A stretch of 64,000 bases of DNA, from the NCBI GenBank assembly GCA_029959085.1, contig JARWIR010000001.1:20513730-20577729 (forward strand), written 5' to 3'. The notes beneath the pieces were generated by a model, which saw only the letters and a program-made list of their open reading frames with translations, did not search any database and was not told the DNA's origin. Positions 45,186 to 56,170 of this stretch are shown piece by piece; the first letter of the stretch is position 1, and each line of letters opens with the position of its first letter. Made by a program: the position numbers and the translations under genes. This DNA is from Nemophila menziesii. Its lineage: Eukaryota; Streptophyta; Magnoliopsida; Boraginales; Hydrophyllaceae.

Positions 45186-45840
45186 ACTTGAATCTTGAGC
45201 AAAAGTATTCAAAACTTATTAAATAAAATCCTCATAAAAACAATTTATTCATTAACAGTTTGAACTCGACTGATAAATTAACTTAGATTCATTCAAGAAA
45301 TATGTAATTATTATTTTTTGGCTAAATTACGCTTATACATTTAATATACAACTCATCTATATTTGATCTCGGATAGTTTAAGTTTTCAGATTAAATAAAT
45401 AAATATCTAGTATGTGAACGATTACATTATTTTGCGAGGAAATTACTTTGTGAGGCCTATATTTCACAAAGATTATACATAAAATCCCAACTAAAAAAAC
45501 ATTCTTAAAAAAGCCTAAGTTTGATTTTTTAGTTAGAAACTTTACCCTTATACCCCTAGTCAGTTGGTGTTAGGCATATACCAATTTTTTTTTTTGTTTT
45601 TAACACAGACCAATGTTTAGGTGTTCAGAATGTACACATTTTTTTTTCAGTTTGGTACATTCCAAACGCTATTATATTCGTTTTAAGTTTTTGAACGATA
45701 TTATTTTTGAGTAATTGCATAACGAGTCCGTAATACTATTTTCTAGGCTTAGAAAGTCTTCGTTTTTGTCCAAAGGTAATGCCCAAACTTAACTATTGGC
45801 TATAACTTTTGATCGGTTTTGATACGTAATCTTTTTAGTA
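45186..45840. other. AT-rich DNA, no gene seen
   Basis: Noncoding. The part from about 45430 (GCGAGGAAATTACTTTGTGAG) may be the left end of the element whose GC-rich body follows, but no paired end is firm. Confidence 0.3.
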
Positions 45841-45960
45841 CATTCCAAAACAGATTTATTGTTGGTATATTCCAAACAGATTTATTGTTGGTATATGCCA
45901 AACAGATTTATTGTTGGTATATTCCAAACAGATCTATTTTTTGGTATATTCCAAACAGCT
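45841..45960 (+). repeat. 26-bp minisatellite
   Basis: A unit of the form ATTCCAAACAGATTTATT plus GTTGGTAT repeats about 4.5 times with few changes (ATGCC, GATCTATTTTTTGG variants). Confidence 0.8.
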
Positions 45961-46084
45961 GAACAAAACAAATCAGATACCTATAACACTGATTGAATTG
46001 GATAACTAAAAAAAATGTTTACAATACTTATTGGAATTTTAAAAAAAAGTACAATTTCGAACATGAATTAAATAAAAAAAACTG

Positions 46085-46790
46085 TTCGAACTGGTGGTGG
46101 CTCCGCGTTTTAACGCGTGCAGGATAGTGGAGAATGGGCCCTGGGGCGGCCTGGATAGGAAGCCTTGTTGGGCCTGGAACAGAAGCCTGGTGAGGAATCG
46201 AACTGCACGCGAATGGAGAGCGGCACTGTTAGGCAGGGAGTAGTACGGTGGTGGGTTGAAGCCGCGATGGTGAGGAGATCGGGGGCCTTTTTGATTAGAG
46301 GAGATGAAGCCACGAACCTGCTTACCGTGCTTCTTTCTTGGCTTCGAACTTTGTGCAGAGGACCAGATCCAACGTAGTGAGCAGCAGGCCCAGCGACGGC
46401 GGTTTTCGTGTGAGGTGAATAGGCAGGCCAGCGACGTGCATTAGTCTTGTTCTCCAGATCGACGTGCAGTAGTCTTCTTCTCCAAATCAGCGGCATACTT
46501 CTTCTCCAGATGTGCAACGGCAAGGGAAGGGGATGTGCAGCGGCAAGGGAAGGGGATGGGTTGGTTCTCCAGATGTCTACGGCTGCAAGAGGGTGATAAG
46601 GTGGGGAGGTGTGTATAGAGAGAAGACAGAGAGAGTCGGAGGGGATGGGTTGGTTCTGAAAACAAATCAAATCCTAATAGGGTTTGTTTTTTGTTTCATT
46701 GATTACTAATAATAAGGGTTGGGGGCTTTTTAGACCTTTTCTTGTATCTGGTTGGAGATTATTTGATTCAGTTATAAAGAGATGTTGTGA
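46085..46790. other. GC-rich transposon-like body, no recognised gene
   Basis: The GC content rises sharply from 46085 to 46660. Open frames exist on both strands (longest 186 codons, minus strand), but their composition (Pro/Ser/His-rich) and lack of any known domain suggest they come from base composition. A 25-bp direct repeat containing GGCAAGGGAAGGGGATG occurs at 46520-46560. It probably belongs to a non-autonomous element. Confidence 0.35.
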
Positions 46791-47119
46791 GTATTTCACA
46801 AGTTGTGTAGGCTATTAAAAAGAAATGCCCCTTAACATGGTGGGTCAATGTTGAATGTTGATGTGGGCTTATGACCATGGGCTATACCACAGCAGAATTG
46901 GAGTAAAAAATCGTCAACTCAACCCAAATTCTAAAGCCATCATTAATTGATACAAACGTCTTAATACTCGGAACCCACATAAATAACCCCTTTGCCAAGT
47001 TAACTTGCAAAAGGGGTCAACACTCAACCCCAAAACCTTTACAAATCCCTAAATTCACGAATTTCTTCGTCCATCTTTTGAACGCTCACCTATACATACT
47101 CCTATACTTTGTATCTATA

Positions 47120-47287
47120 ATGGGTATTATCAGAAGCAGCTTCACTTTCATGTTTGGTACAGGTTGTGGAATTTACTTAGCTCAGAACTACGATGTTCCC
47201 AATATTCGGAAGCTCTACAACACCGGTGTGTTGTTCGCCAAACACATCGAAGAAAATTACAGAAAGAAGCGCGATGGAGATAATTGA
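47120..47287 (+). CDS. 55-aa STMP1-like (DUF4535) membrane microprotein
   Basis: The protein MGIIRSSFTFMFGTGCGIYL then AQNYDVPNIRKL has a short hydrophobic helix (residues about 8-20, Gly-rich) followed by the conserved AQNYDVPN motif and a charged tail (KHIEENYRKKRDGDN). This is the layout of the short transmembrane mitochondrial protein family, small inner-membrane proteins linked in animals to respiratory complexes; a role in the plant homologue is inferred only. An in-frame ATG 42 bp upstream (47078) exists, but the family begins at the MG(I/V)-type start, so 47120 is chosen. It is a single exon with no lesions, amid transposons. It is the second likely functional gene of the window. Confidence 0.8.
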   Translation: MGIIRSSFTFMFGTGCGIYLAQNYDVPNIRKLYNTGVLFAKHIEENYRKKRDGDN

Positions 47288-48290
47288 TTGTCCTCCATTA
47301 CCCTTAAATTGGTGCCGTTCTGATTCCCAGGTGTTAAAGTTCAAATCTTTTTTAAGGATGTTTTTTAGATTTTTAGCCGAATTGTAGGTTGAAATTCATG
47401 TCAATTGAATAATTTTGAAATGAAATTGAGGGGCGTTATTAATTGTTGCTATATCTTTTTGTTTATAGTATTGATGATTCGAAACTTCAAAGAATTTGGT
47501 AATCCAATATTGATTTTTTTATTGATTTTATGAATATATCCCTGAACTAAATTCAATTGATAGTTTCTATTGCAACTTGTCTCTGAAAATAGGCTAAAGA
47601 AAGGCCTTTTTAAGACCTCAATATTAACAGTGAACTTTTGTACAAGAATATGTCTGTTAGGAATATAGTCTTTAGGAGTTTGAATTAGGTAAAACCCTTT
47701 TTAGCTACATATAAATTGAGGATTGGCTACATAATCAATCGAAAATCGAAATCTGGTAAATGAATAGCTATACATATTTTCTGAATTTATAGTCATCTTC
47801 AAATCACATGGAGTAGATTTCATTAGTTCAGTGATTATGTGAGATCATCACAAAGGTTTTTGTACTATTTTGAAAGTTTGAGGACCCGGATAGAGAGGTT
47901 TAAAATTTTAAAAGGGATCAACCTTTTTAGTTTAGCTAGAAGTTGAACTTTAGCTTCAAAAGACAGACATTTATGAAATTGAAATATCTGCATATGAGCA
48001 TACGGTTGTTCTTAGATCATTATTTAATTTACTAATTTAGTTAATAATCAAAGTGATTCAGTTCCAGTGAGTGTATTTACAAATGAGCTTTTCTATCTTT
48101 CTTAGATCTTGCGCACAAATAAGTTATAACCTTGCCAGATTATTGTCTGCGTGTATTTGATTGAATTTTTTATATACCTTAACAAACCCTTTGAAACAAA
48201 TCAAAATCGATGGATCTCCAAATAGTACAAGGCACAAAACTCTACTCTTAAGAGCTATATACTTCAAATATATAGACTAATTAAATTAAA
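47288..48290. other. 3' flank of the microprotein gene; 47708-48100 is duplicated at 63258-63725
   Basis: No further gene. The segment starting GAGGATTGGCTACATAATCA recurs, diverged, at the right end of the window, keeping order through TTTGAAAGTTTGAGGACC and TTTACTAATTTAGTTAATAAT. Confidence 0.55.
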
Positions 48291-48299
48291 CATTTTAAA

Positions 48300-49268
48300 T
48301 AATAAAAAGAAGCGTGTGCACAAACAGGAGCTTGCACCTTTATTTGCGTCAGGACAGGAGGCAATTCTGGGGTCAGTACAGAGCAGACCTGCTTCTAGGC
48401 CTAGTCAACGAACGACTTTTGTTCCTCCATCTACGGTATAGGAGCAATTGATCAACCTCAGATTTCCGATTTTGTTGCCCAAGGTGGAATAAAAATTTAA
48501 CTAGTAAAAAATTATTTGCCGGAGTGTTTTGGTTCATTTGGAAGGAACGAAACAAAGTAATGTTCAACGGGAGTGACTTTTCCCATTGAAGGATCATGAT
48601 GAAAAGAGCCATTTTCTTGGCGAATAGTTACATTAAAGCTTGAAGTAATATTCCGGGTAAATCACCTTATGTCAATTTAAAGGGTGGAGTAAACCGAAAC
48701 AGGGTCTTTAAACTAAATACTAATGGAAACTATAATTAGTGGCGGTGCGTTGGAGGGGGAGGGGGTGGCGTAATTAGAGATACGGAAGGTAATTGGATTC
48801 GTGGCCTTTCAATGAGGATTGACAAAAATTCGACCGTCTTCATAGAGTTCATTGCATTATGTGAAGGACTAAGATTGATGGAAGAAATTGGGGCAAATGT
48901 GGCAGAGGTGGAAGTTGATTCTTGAGTTATCATTGAAGTTATCCGAGATGTAGAAGAGGGTAGAGGCCTCGCGGCGCAATGGATTCATCAGATTTTTTAG
49001 ATTCTTACCAGGAATAGGTCAACTCTTTTTAAAAGGCATATATTGAGAAGCCAATTCTTGTGATGATTGGGCGCACATAGAGGTACGTCTCAAGATGAAT
49101 CATATTGTGCACATATCGATCTATCTAGTGGGATATGAAATTTCCTTATACGTATTAGGATAGATTGGAAAACACCACATATGGTCCACAGTCCAAACTT
49201 GATTAACGATATACTAGATTAGCATTCCACGATCTATATAGATCTCCTTTGTATTATTAAAAAAAAAG
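48300..49268 (+). pseudogene. LINE 3' end with RNase H, degenerate
   Basis: Plus strand: FAGVFWFIWKERNKVMFNG at about 48519, then GGGGGVIRDTEGNWIRGFSM (48750) and IEFIALCEGLRLMEEIGANV, VEVDS followed by a stop. The end is a nine-base A run at 49260-49268. It is the same subgroup as the minus-strand LINEs at 1-1320 and 12797-15055. The copy is strongly 5'-truncated. Confidence 0.75.
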
Positions 49269-49593
49269 CGAACGTAAAATCAACGATAAAATCTTAAATT
49301 TTTTCATAATCTTAATCAAAATCCACCAAAATCATTATATTCATCATTACCTTCATTTTAAACTTTCTTTTTTAGAATCTAGACTTTCAAATCTCTACCT
49401 TTGTCGTAGTCACTTTCCTTCTTTCTTCCTCAAGACGACAACATTCCTTTTTTCATCCTTTTTCCTTTTTCTTTTCATTCTTTATCTTTCTTGCTTAATT
49501 TTTTGTTTTTTTCTTACTTACTGTCTTTTTTCTTTTCAGTTTTGTTCTATGTTTTTTATTTCTTTTTTTACGTTTCTCTTTCCTTTTGCTATG
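49269..49593. other. T-rich spacer, no gene seen
   Basis: A pyrimidine-rich stretch (TTTCTTTTTCC repeats) precedes the young Copia insertion. Confidence 0.4.
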
Positions 49594-49598
49594 ATTTT

Positions 49599-49894
49599 TC
49601 TTGGAGTACAAGGTGTGACAATATAGAGTTAGAAAAGATAGAGAAAAAGAGTGTAGGGACTAAAACATAAATAAGTAGACTTAGTTAGTTAGTTTGTTAC
49701 ACTTTACAGCTTTGGCTACATTGTTGTGTATATATAACACTATACGTGTGATTGAATAATAACAAGAAAATATTCTCAGATTTGATTCTCTTTCTTTCTC
49801 TCTTCTCCTGCAATTCTTTCTTCTTTCTTCTTGTTCATATTTCAGCTTCCTTTATGAAGCTTGAGCTTAGATGATCAATTAATGAGATTTATCA
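49599..49894 (+). repeat. 5' LTR of the young Copia element (296 bp)
   Basis: TCTTGGAGTACAAGG ... GATTTATCA. It contains a likely TATA box (TATATATAAC at 49729) and a CT-rich R/U5 region. Confidence 0.9.
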
Positions 49895-49906
49895 TGGTAT
49901 CAGATG
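49895..49906 (+). other. Primer binding site of the young Copia element
   Basis: TGGTATCAGATG directly abuts the LTR: the tRNA-iMet primer site with one base missing or changed at its 3' end relative to TGGTATCAGAGC. Confidence 0.85.
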
Positions 49907-49987
49907 TAATATAGATTCTTCCGCACAAAATACACATCATACTTGCTTTAGATCAAGGATATTCAAGCTTATCTTGAAGCTTCATCA

Positions 49988-50992
49988 ATGGCGACAATCA
50001 CAGAATTTTTTTCATCTCCTTACTATATTCATCCAAGTGAAAGCACTGGTGCCTCACTTGTTGCTGAGCCACTCACAAACGACAATTTTCTATCATGGAC
50101 ACGTGCGATTGAGATAGCATTATCCGTGAAAAACAAGCTTGGATTCATAAACGGCGAAATCCTCCAACCTCCGTTGACCGATTTAGCTATGTTTTCTGCT
50201 TGGAACCGAGCTAACAACCTGGTACTCTCATGGCTACTCAATTCTATTTCTCGTGATATTAGAGGTAGTTTGCTATACGTGAATTCTGCACATGATTTGT
50301 ATAATGAAATTAAAACCCGTTTTGAAAAGAGTAATGGTACGAGAGTTTACTTTCTTGAAAAATCTTTAAGCTCTGCTTCCCAAGATTCATCTTCAATTTC
50401 TGAGTTCTTTGCAAAATTTAAGAATCTATGGGATGAATATGTTCATCTAAGACCTATGCCTTCTTGTACATGTGGTAGTATGAATCAATGTACTTGTAAA
50501 ATTCTTGACATTCTCATTGAAAGGCAAAACAATGATTTTGTAATCAAGTTCTTAATCGGCTTAAATGATTCCTATGCAACTGTTAGGAGTCAAATCTTGT
50601 TGATGAATCCTTTACCTTCAATGAACTCTGTATTTGCTATGTTACTTCAAGAAGAAAGCCAAAGATCACTTTCAAATTCCATGTTCAACACACCTACTCA
50701 TGCCTTTTACACCAAAAACAACCAAAACACACAAAATTATGCAGATAAGAGAAAAGTTGTTTGCACAAACTGTGGTTACACTGGACATACAGTGGATAAG
50801 TGCTTCAAACTTCATGGCTATCCAATCGGCTGGGTTCACAAAGGAAAAAGAAAGCCTCCAAATCAAACACATACTTCTGCACATTTGGTAAATACTCAAG
50901 ATGAAGTGAAAAATGAGTCTAAACCTCTGAGCTCTTATGGATTTACAGATGAAGAAGTGAGTAAACTAATGGCTTTAGCTCACACAAATTAA
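49988..50992 (+). CDS. Gag polyprotein of the young Copia element
   Basis: 334 codons. It starts MATITEFFSSPYYIHPSEST; the DUF4219/UBN2 region follows (PLTNDNFLSWTRAIEIALSV, about 27-46; WLLNSISRDI). A Cys-rich CTCGSMNQCTC segment lies near residue 160, VIKFLIGLNDSYATVRSQIL near 192, and a CCHC zinc knuckle CTNCGYTGHTVDKC near 258. Gag forms the virus-like particle and packages element RNA. It ends at TAA (50990-50992), after which the same frame stays open into the protease. In most plant Copia elements gag and pol are one frame, so this stop is probably a nonsense mutation. Confidence 0.9.
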   Translation: MATITEFFSSPYYIHPSESTGASLVAEPLTNDNFLSWTRAIEIALSVKNKLGFINGEILQPPLTDLAMFSAWNRANNLVLSWLLNSISRDIRGSLLYVNSAHDLYNEIKTRFEKSNGTRVYFLEKSLSSASQDSSSISEFFAKFKNLWDEYVHLRPMPSCTCGSMNQCTCKILDILIERQNNDFVIKFLIGLNDSYATVRSQILLMNPLPSMNSVFAMLLQEESQRSLSNSMFNTPTHAFYTKNNQNTQNYADKRKVVCTNCGYTGHTVDKCFKLHGYPIGWVHKGKRKPPNQTHTSAHLVNTQDEVKNESKPLSSYGFTDEEVSKLMALAHTN

Positions 50993-52234
50993 TCATCAAG
51001 CTCAGCTGTCCATCAAGTCACTATTGCAGAAGGTATTTCTTATAACTCTTCTTGGATTTTAGATACAGGTGCTACTGATCATCTTGTCTATTCTTCTTCT
51101 TTATATACAACACAGTTACATAGTGTTAACACAACTGTTACTTTACCAAATGGAGAGATTGTTATGGCTACACAAAGAGGATATATATGCATAAACAAAC
51201 ACCTTACATTGAAAAATGTACTGTGTGTTCCTGCTTTCAAATGCAATTTAATTTCAATTTCAAAACTAACACATGATTCAAGTGTTATAGTTACTTTTCA
51301 TTCATCTCACTGTACACTTCAGGATGCTCAACACAAGATGATGATTGGGATTGCCTATGAGAGAAATGGCTTATATCACCTTCAGCCAAATATGCAGATT
51401 CATAAGGTGTTCAATGCTTCTAAGGCTCAGATTGACTTGTGGCATTCAAGATTGGGTCACCCTTCTAAAGCAAAACTTCTTGCACTCAAGAAGATTGAAC
51501 CTTCTCTATATTTCTTAAACAATAGTATATGTGATTCATGTCATTATGCTAAACAAAAGAAGCTTAGTTTTCCATTATCTACTTCTTGTACAAATCCGTG
51601 TTTTGATTTGATCCATTGTGATATATGGGGTCCCTTTAAAGAAATTTCTTTTGGTGGTCATAAGTATTTTCTTACCATTGTTGATGACTATAGTAGAGGT
51701 ACATGGATATACCTTATGTCAACAAAATCTGAAGTTAGTCAACACCTACTTAGCTTTTATGCAATGGTGTTAACTCAGTTTAATAAGAAGATCAAGATTA
51801 TTAGAAGTGATAATGGCCCTGAGTTCAATTTACATAACTTTTATACAACTAATGGTATTATTCATCAATTAAGCTGTGTTGAGACACCACAACAAAATGG
51901 CCTTGTAGAAAGAAAACACCAACATCTACTCACAACTGCTAGAGCTATTATGTTTCAAGCAAATCTTCCCTTAAAATTTTGGGGTGATTCTATCCTCACC
52001 TCAGCCTACATTATAAACCGCTTACCCACACCCCTACTTAATAACCTCACACCATATGAAAAACTATATAATAAACCCCCAAAGTTAGATCATATGAAGG
52101 TCTTTGGATCATTATGTTATGCTTCTACTCTTCAACAAAATAGAAGCAAGTTTGATCAAAGAGCTAGAAAATGTGTATTTCTTGGTTATCCACCCACAAC
52201 TAAGGGTTATAAGCAACAAGATTATTATATCTAG
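50993..52234 (+). pseudogene. pol part 1: protease and integrase of the young Copia element
   Basis: It has the same frame as gag, with no stop until 52232. Aspartic protease motif WILDTGATDH at about 51056. The GAG-pre-integrase zinc region contains LWHSRLGHPSKAKL and ICDSCHYAKQKK. The integrase core carries the D,D-35-E triad, in CDIWGPF, RSDNGPEF and NGLVERKHQ, and ends KCVFLGYPPTTKGYK. Shortly after, at about 52205-52230, the frame is lost and a stop appears. The first methionine of this section is at 51164, but protease sequence precedes it, so expression depends on passing the gag stop. Confidence 0.9.
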
Positions 52235-54191
52235 AAATGTTGTTTTTCATGAATCATCATTCCCTTTCTCAGAAATCACCCATGATGAAGACTATCATAC
52301 TATTTTATTCCCTCCTACCAATAATTACATTGAGCCTCTAAGTACTTCTGTTTCTAATCCTCAACCAACACCTTCTAATTCTCAACCACCACCTCCTAAT
52401 AACCACTTCACTAGACCTTCAAGAACAAGACAACCACCTACTTATCTAAAAGATTATATCACTCATTCAGCCTCACATTGTCAACAAAATCAACAACCTA
52501 TCCTTTATCCTATTCAAAATTTCATTAGTTCTGAAAAACTGGCACCTAAATATGCCAATTATATTGAAAATATATCTGTACAAAAAGAACCAAGGTCATA
52601 CAAAGAAGCCTCAATGTCCAAAGAATGGACCTTAGCCATTCAAACTAAGCTTGATGCTCTACAAGACAACAAGACTTGGGATATTGTTGAATTAACTCCC
52701 TCTATGAAACCTATAGGTTGTAAATGGGTTTTTAAGTTGAAATTTAAAGCCGATGGTTCTCTAGAAAGACACAAAGCTCGTTTAGTAGCTAAAGGCTACA
52801 ATCAACAAGAAGTTCTTGACTTCTTTGATACATTCTCACCTGTGGCTAAAATAGTTTCCATAAGGTTAATTCTAGCCTTAGCCTCTTCCCAGAACTGGCA
52901 TTTACATCAATTAGATGTTAATAATGCCTTTATTCATGGTGAACTGGATGAACAGGTTTACATGACTATTCCTAAAGGTCTTCAAGCTCCTAAAAATACA
53001 GTGTGCAAACTTAAGAAGAGCTTGTATGGACTAAAACAAGCATCTAGACAGTGGTTTGCAAAATTGTCCTCTTCTTTGGAGAATTATGGTTTTGTTCATT
53101 CTTCAAGTGATTACAGCCTTTTTATAAAGAAAAATGAATCAAGTTTTATCGCTTTATTTGTGTATGTCGATGACATTATCATTGCAAGCAACACTTTACA
53201 AGAAGTCAACAACTTAAAAGATTTTTTACATAAGCAATTCACCATCAAAGACTTAGGAGAGCTTAAATACTTTCTTGGTATTGAAGTTGCAAGAAAGTCT
53301 ACTGGAATTTCATTGTGCCAAAGGAAATATGCACTTGATATACTCAGTGAGTGTGGTGTTTTAGGTGCAAAACCAGTAAATTTTCCTATGGAGTCAACAT
53401 TAAAGCTTAGACAAGATAATGACAATCCTATTGATAATCCATCTTCATATAGAAGATTAATTGGCAGGCTGTTATATTTAACTATAACTAGACCTGACAT
53501 TGCTTATTCAGTGAATTCTTTAAGTCAATTCTTGTCAAATCCATCTATTAATCACTGGAATGCAGCTCAAAGAGTTCTCAAATACATCAAAATGACTCCA
53601 GGACAGGGGCTATTCTTCTCCTCTTCTTCTGAGATTAAATTGAAGGCTTATTGTGATAGTGACTGGGCAGGGTGTTTGGATACTAGAAGAAGTGTTACAG
53701 GTTTTTGCATATTCTTAGGAGATTCTTTAATCTCATGGAAAAGCAAAAAACAAACCACAATAAGTAAGTCATCGGCTGAGGCTGAATACAGGGCATTAGC
53801 TGCTGCCACTTGTGAAATTCAATGGATACTTTATGCTTTGAAAGATTATGGCTTTACACATGAATTTCCAGCTCTTGTATATTCAGACAGCAAATCAGCA
53901 GTTGCTATGTCAACAAATCCTGTACATCATGATCGCACAAAGCATGTAGACATTGATTGCAAAATCACCCGCGAAAAAATTCAAGCTGGAGTAATCAAAC
54001 TTTTTCATATACCTTCAAACCTCCAACTTGCTGATATGTTCACCAAACCATTACCCTCGCTTGTTTTTCATCATAATTTGTCCAAGCTGAACATCTCTAA
54101 TATCCATGCTCAGCTTGAGGGGGGCTCTTGGAGTACAAGGTGTGACAATATAGAGTTAGAAAAGATTAGAGAAAAAGAGTGTAGGGACTAA
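52205..54191 (+). pseudogene. pol part 2: reverse transcriptase and RNase H of the young Copia element
   Basis: In the +1-shifted frame it resumes at ISRNVVFHESSFPFSE, then a Pro-rich linker. RT follows from about 52640 (NKTWDIVELTPSMKPIGCKW, HKARLVAKGYNQQE, LDVNNAFIHGELDEQVYM, active site FVYVDDIIIAS near 53160). RNase H follows, with DSDWAGC, SSAEAEYRALAA, YSDSKSAVAM, HVDIDCK and ADMFTKPL. All catalytic acids are visible. The stop at 54189 lies 66 bp inside the 3' LTR. Compared with relatives, the stretch between GYK and SRNVVF is short, so a small deletion probably caused the frame change. Confidence 0.9.
54117..54125 (+). other. Polypurine tract of the young Copia element
   Basis: GAGGGGGGC directly precedes the 3' LTR and overlaps the end of pol (QLEGGS). 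Confidence 0.75.
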
Positions 54192-54436
54192 AACATAAAT
54201 AAGTAGACTTAGTTAGTTAGTTTGTTACACTTTACAGCTTTGGCTACATTGTTGTGTATATATAACACTATACGTGTGATTGAATAATAACAAGAAAATA
54301 TTCTCAGATTTGATTCTCTTTCTTTCTCTCTTCTCCTGCAATTCTTTCTTCTTTCTTCTTGTTCATATTTCAGCTTCCTTTATGAAGCTTGAGCTTAGAT
54401 GATCAATTAAGATTGATCAATTAATGAGATTTATCA
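54126..54436 (+). repeat. 3' LTR of the young Copia element (311 bp)
   Basis: Identical to the 5' LTR except for one extra T (GATTAGAG against GATAGAG) and a tandem 14-bp duplication of GATCAATTAAGATT near 54401. Confidence 0.9.
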
Positions 54437-55762
54437 ATTTTTTGTGGTTCTTTTATTAGAATTCATGGGTTTTTTGTTGGGTCTTGTTGTTGGCCTTGAC
54501 TCTTACAACCAAGGTGTTTGAAAAAAATATTCAACTCAACTTTTCAATTGGTGATATGATGTTTTCCTTTTTGTTCTAATTTTATATCCTTAGGAGACAT
54601 CATTTTAGATGAATAATTGACTAATATGATATATTTTTAGTGTTATCTCTTTATATTTCATTTTCTCTCTTTGGAATTTAATTTTTCATTTTTAAAGCTT
54701 TTTCGTTAAATGGTTTGTTTTTAGTGCAAAGTTGTAGGTCCATGGATTCTAGGGAGCATCAATATAAGGAGAGTAATCGAGAATTAAAGTCTTAGATCGA
54801 GTAGAGAAGTCAAAGGAGAGAAAAGATATCCCGAAGACTTGACTAGGAAAGCTGCAAATCTAGAAGGCTGATAGTAATTGCTGGTTTTTGAGCGACTTAA
54901 ACATGGAATTAGCCTTTGGGTCGTAAAATAGGTTTTATTACTTGTTGAGTTAGGAAGATTTAGCAACTGGAATGGGTCAATTTGAAGTTGATTTGAGAAA
55001 GTTACAACCGTTTTACTACAGGCTGCACATCAGTTACGGGATTTTAATTAAAAGATTGGACTTCGGCTTTTTAATATTTCACTAATTCACTTAAGTAATA
55101 GCCCAAGTTCGATTTTTACCTTATAAATATACCTTTGGACTTTTATTTTAGATACAATTCATTCTACGCTTAAATTTGAGAGCTAAAGTTAAAAGCAGAA
55201 GGCAGAAGAATGAGCTAAAGGTGAAGAATCTTTATTCTTCCACCAGAAGTCAATTCGAATGCCCCAATTAGGTTCTTAATTTTATTCTGTAAGTTAGGAT
55301 TATGAATTCCTTTTATTTTATTTTAGTTTTTAATTTGAACATGGGCTAATTTCATAAGTACTTGAGAATTGCAATTATGGGTTAAACCCTTATTTATTTT
55401 AACTGATGTTTTTCCGAATTTGAGATTAATTAATTTAATTTGAATTGGGTATTTTGTATCGACTATTATCGCATGCTATTTACTATTTTTATTCTGGCCA
55501 ATTAGAAATAGGATTGAGTAATTATGCTATTCACTTTGGTGGGGAAGTGATCACCTTGACAGGGGGTTTAATTACAGACCTAGGTAATAGACGTGTGGTA
55601 TTCGTCACTTACCCTGACGGGCTTGACTAACCACATAGCCAATGGGGTAAAAGACTAAAACAATTCGAAAGCAGGTAAAATCGCCCTGACGGGGTTTATA
55701 ATACCGTAGGATAGCTCCTAAGTCCACCTTGACGGGGGGTTAGGAGATTATAGAGTCCTGAC

Positions 55763-56113
55763 CAGTGTTCTAAAGGGCGCTAGGCGTTAGGCGGGCGGTC
55801 GACCACCTTCGAGCGCCCAGGGTACTAGGCGGACGCCTAGGTGGAGCCTAGGCGTTTTCTTGCTAGGCGGTTTTGATATTTATTTAAATATTTTTTCAAA
55901 TTTATATAATGTTTTGTGTTAAAAAATAATTTTTTAAATTTTTTTGTATTAAAAAATAGATTTTTTTTAATTTTTTTAGCTTCTGACCGCCTAGGCGCCG
56001 CCTAAACCCGCCTAGGCCCGCCTAGGACCTTCTGGGACCGCCTGGGCCATTTCTGAAAGTTCAGCTACCTTCTAGTGCCTAGGCGGCCGCCTAGGCCGAT
56101 TTTTAGAACACTG
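55763..56113. mobile_element. hAT-type MITE, TSD GTCCTGAC
   Basis: 351 bp with an exact 8-bp duplication (55755-55762, 56114-56121). The ends are CAGTGTTCTAAA / reversed CAGTGTTCTAAAAATCGGCC. GC-rich GCCTAGGCGG words cluster near both ends around an AT-rich centre, so the single strand would fold strongly. Confidence 0.9.
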
Positions 56114-56170
56114 GTCCTGACTAATACATAAATACTAATTTAGCCCTTAAACAGAAGCATTAATTATATA

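Larger units (their letters stand above)
49599..54436 (+). mobile_element. Young, near-complete Copia retrotransposon, TSD ATTTT
   Basis: All parts are present in order: 5' LTR, tRNA-Met primer site, gag, protease, integrase, RT, RNase H, PPT, 3' LTR. The 5-bp duplication ATTTT is exact (49594-49598, 54437-54441). The LTRs differ only by one inserted T and a 14-bp tandem duplication in the 3' copy, with no substitution, so insertion was very recent. Both LTRs begin TCTTGGAG instead of TGTTGGAG, giving TC...CA ends. The coding frame has one stop between gag and protease and one frame change between integrase and RT. The gag type (NPYY/HPS-like start and CTC Cys pattern) suggests the Ale/Retrofit lineage, by inference. 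Confidence 0.95.

Noticed and set aside
46110..46670. 186-codon open frame on the minus strand
   Set aside because: The region is GC-rich with repeats and open frames in several phases. The translation is Pro/Ser/His-rich with no motif, so I treat it as composition-driven.
47078..47119. Upstream in-frame ATG for the microprotein
   Set aside because: The extra 14 residues (MNAHLYILLYFVSI) do not resemble the family. Relatives begin near MGII, and the extension lies in what looks like 5' UTR.
50990..50992. Programmed readthrough of the gag stop
   Set aside because: TAA followed by TCA TCA lacks the known leaky context, and plant Copia elements normally have one gag-pol frame. A nonsense mutation is simpler.
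53111..53500. 129-codon minus-strand open frame
   Set aside because: Antisense shadow of the RT domain (YVDD region) of the young Copia element.
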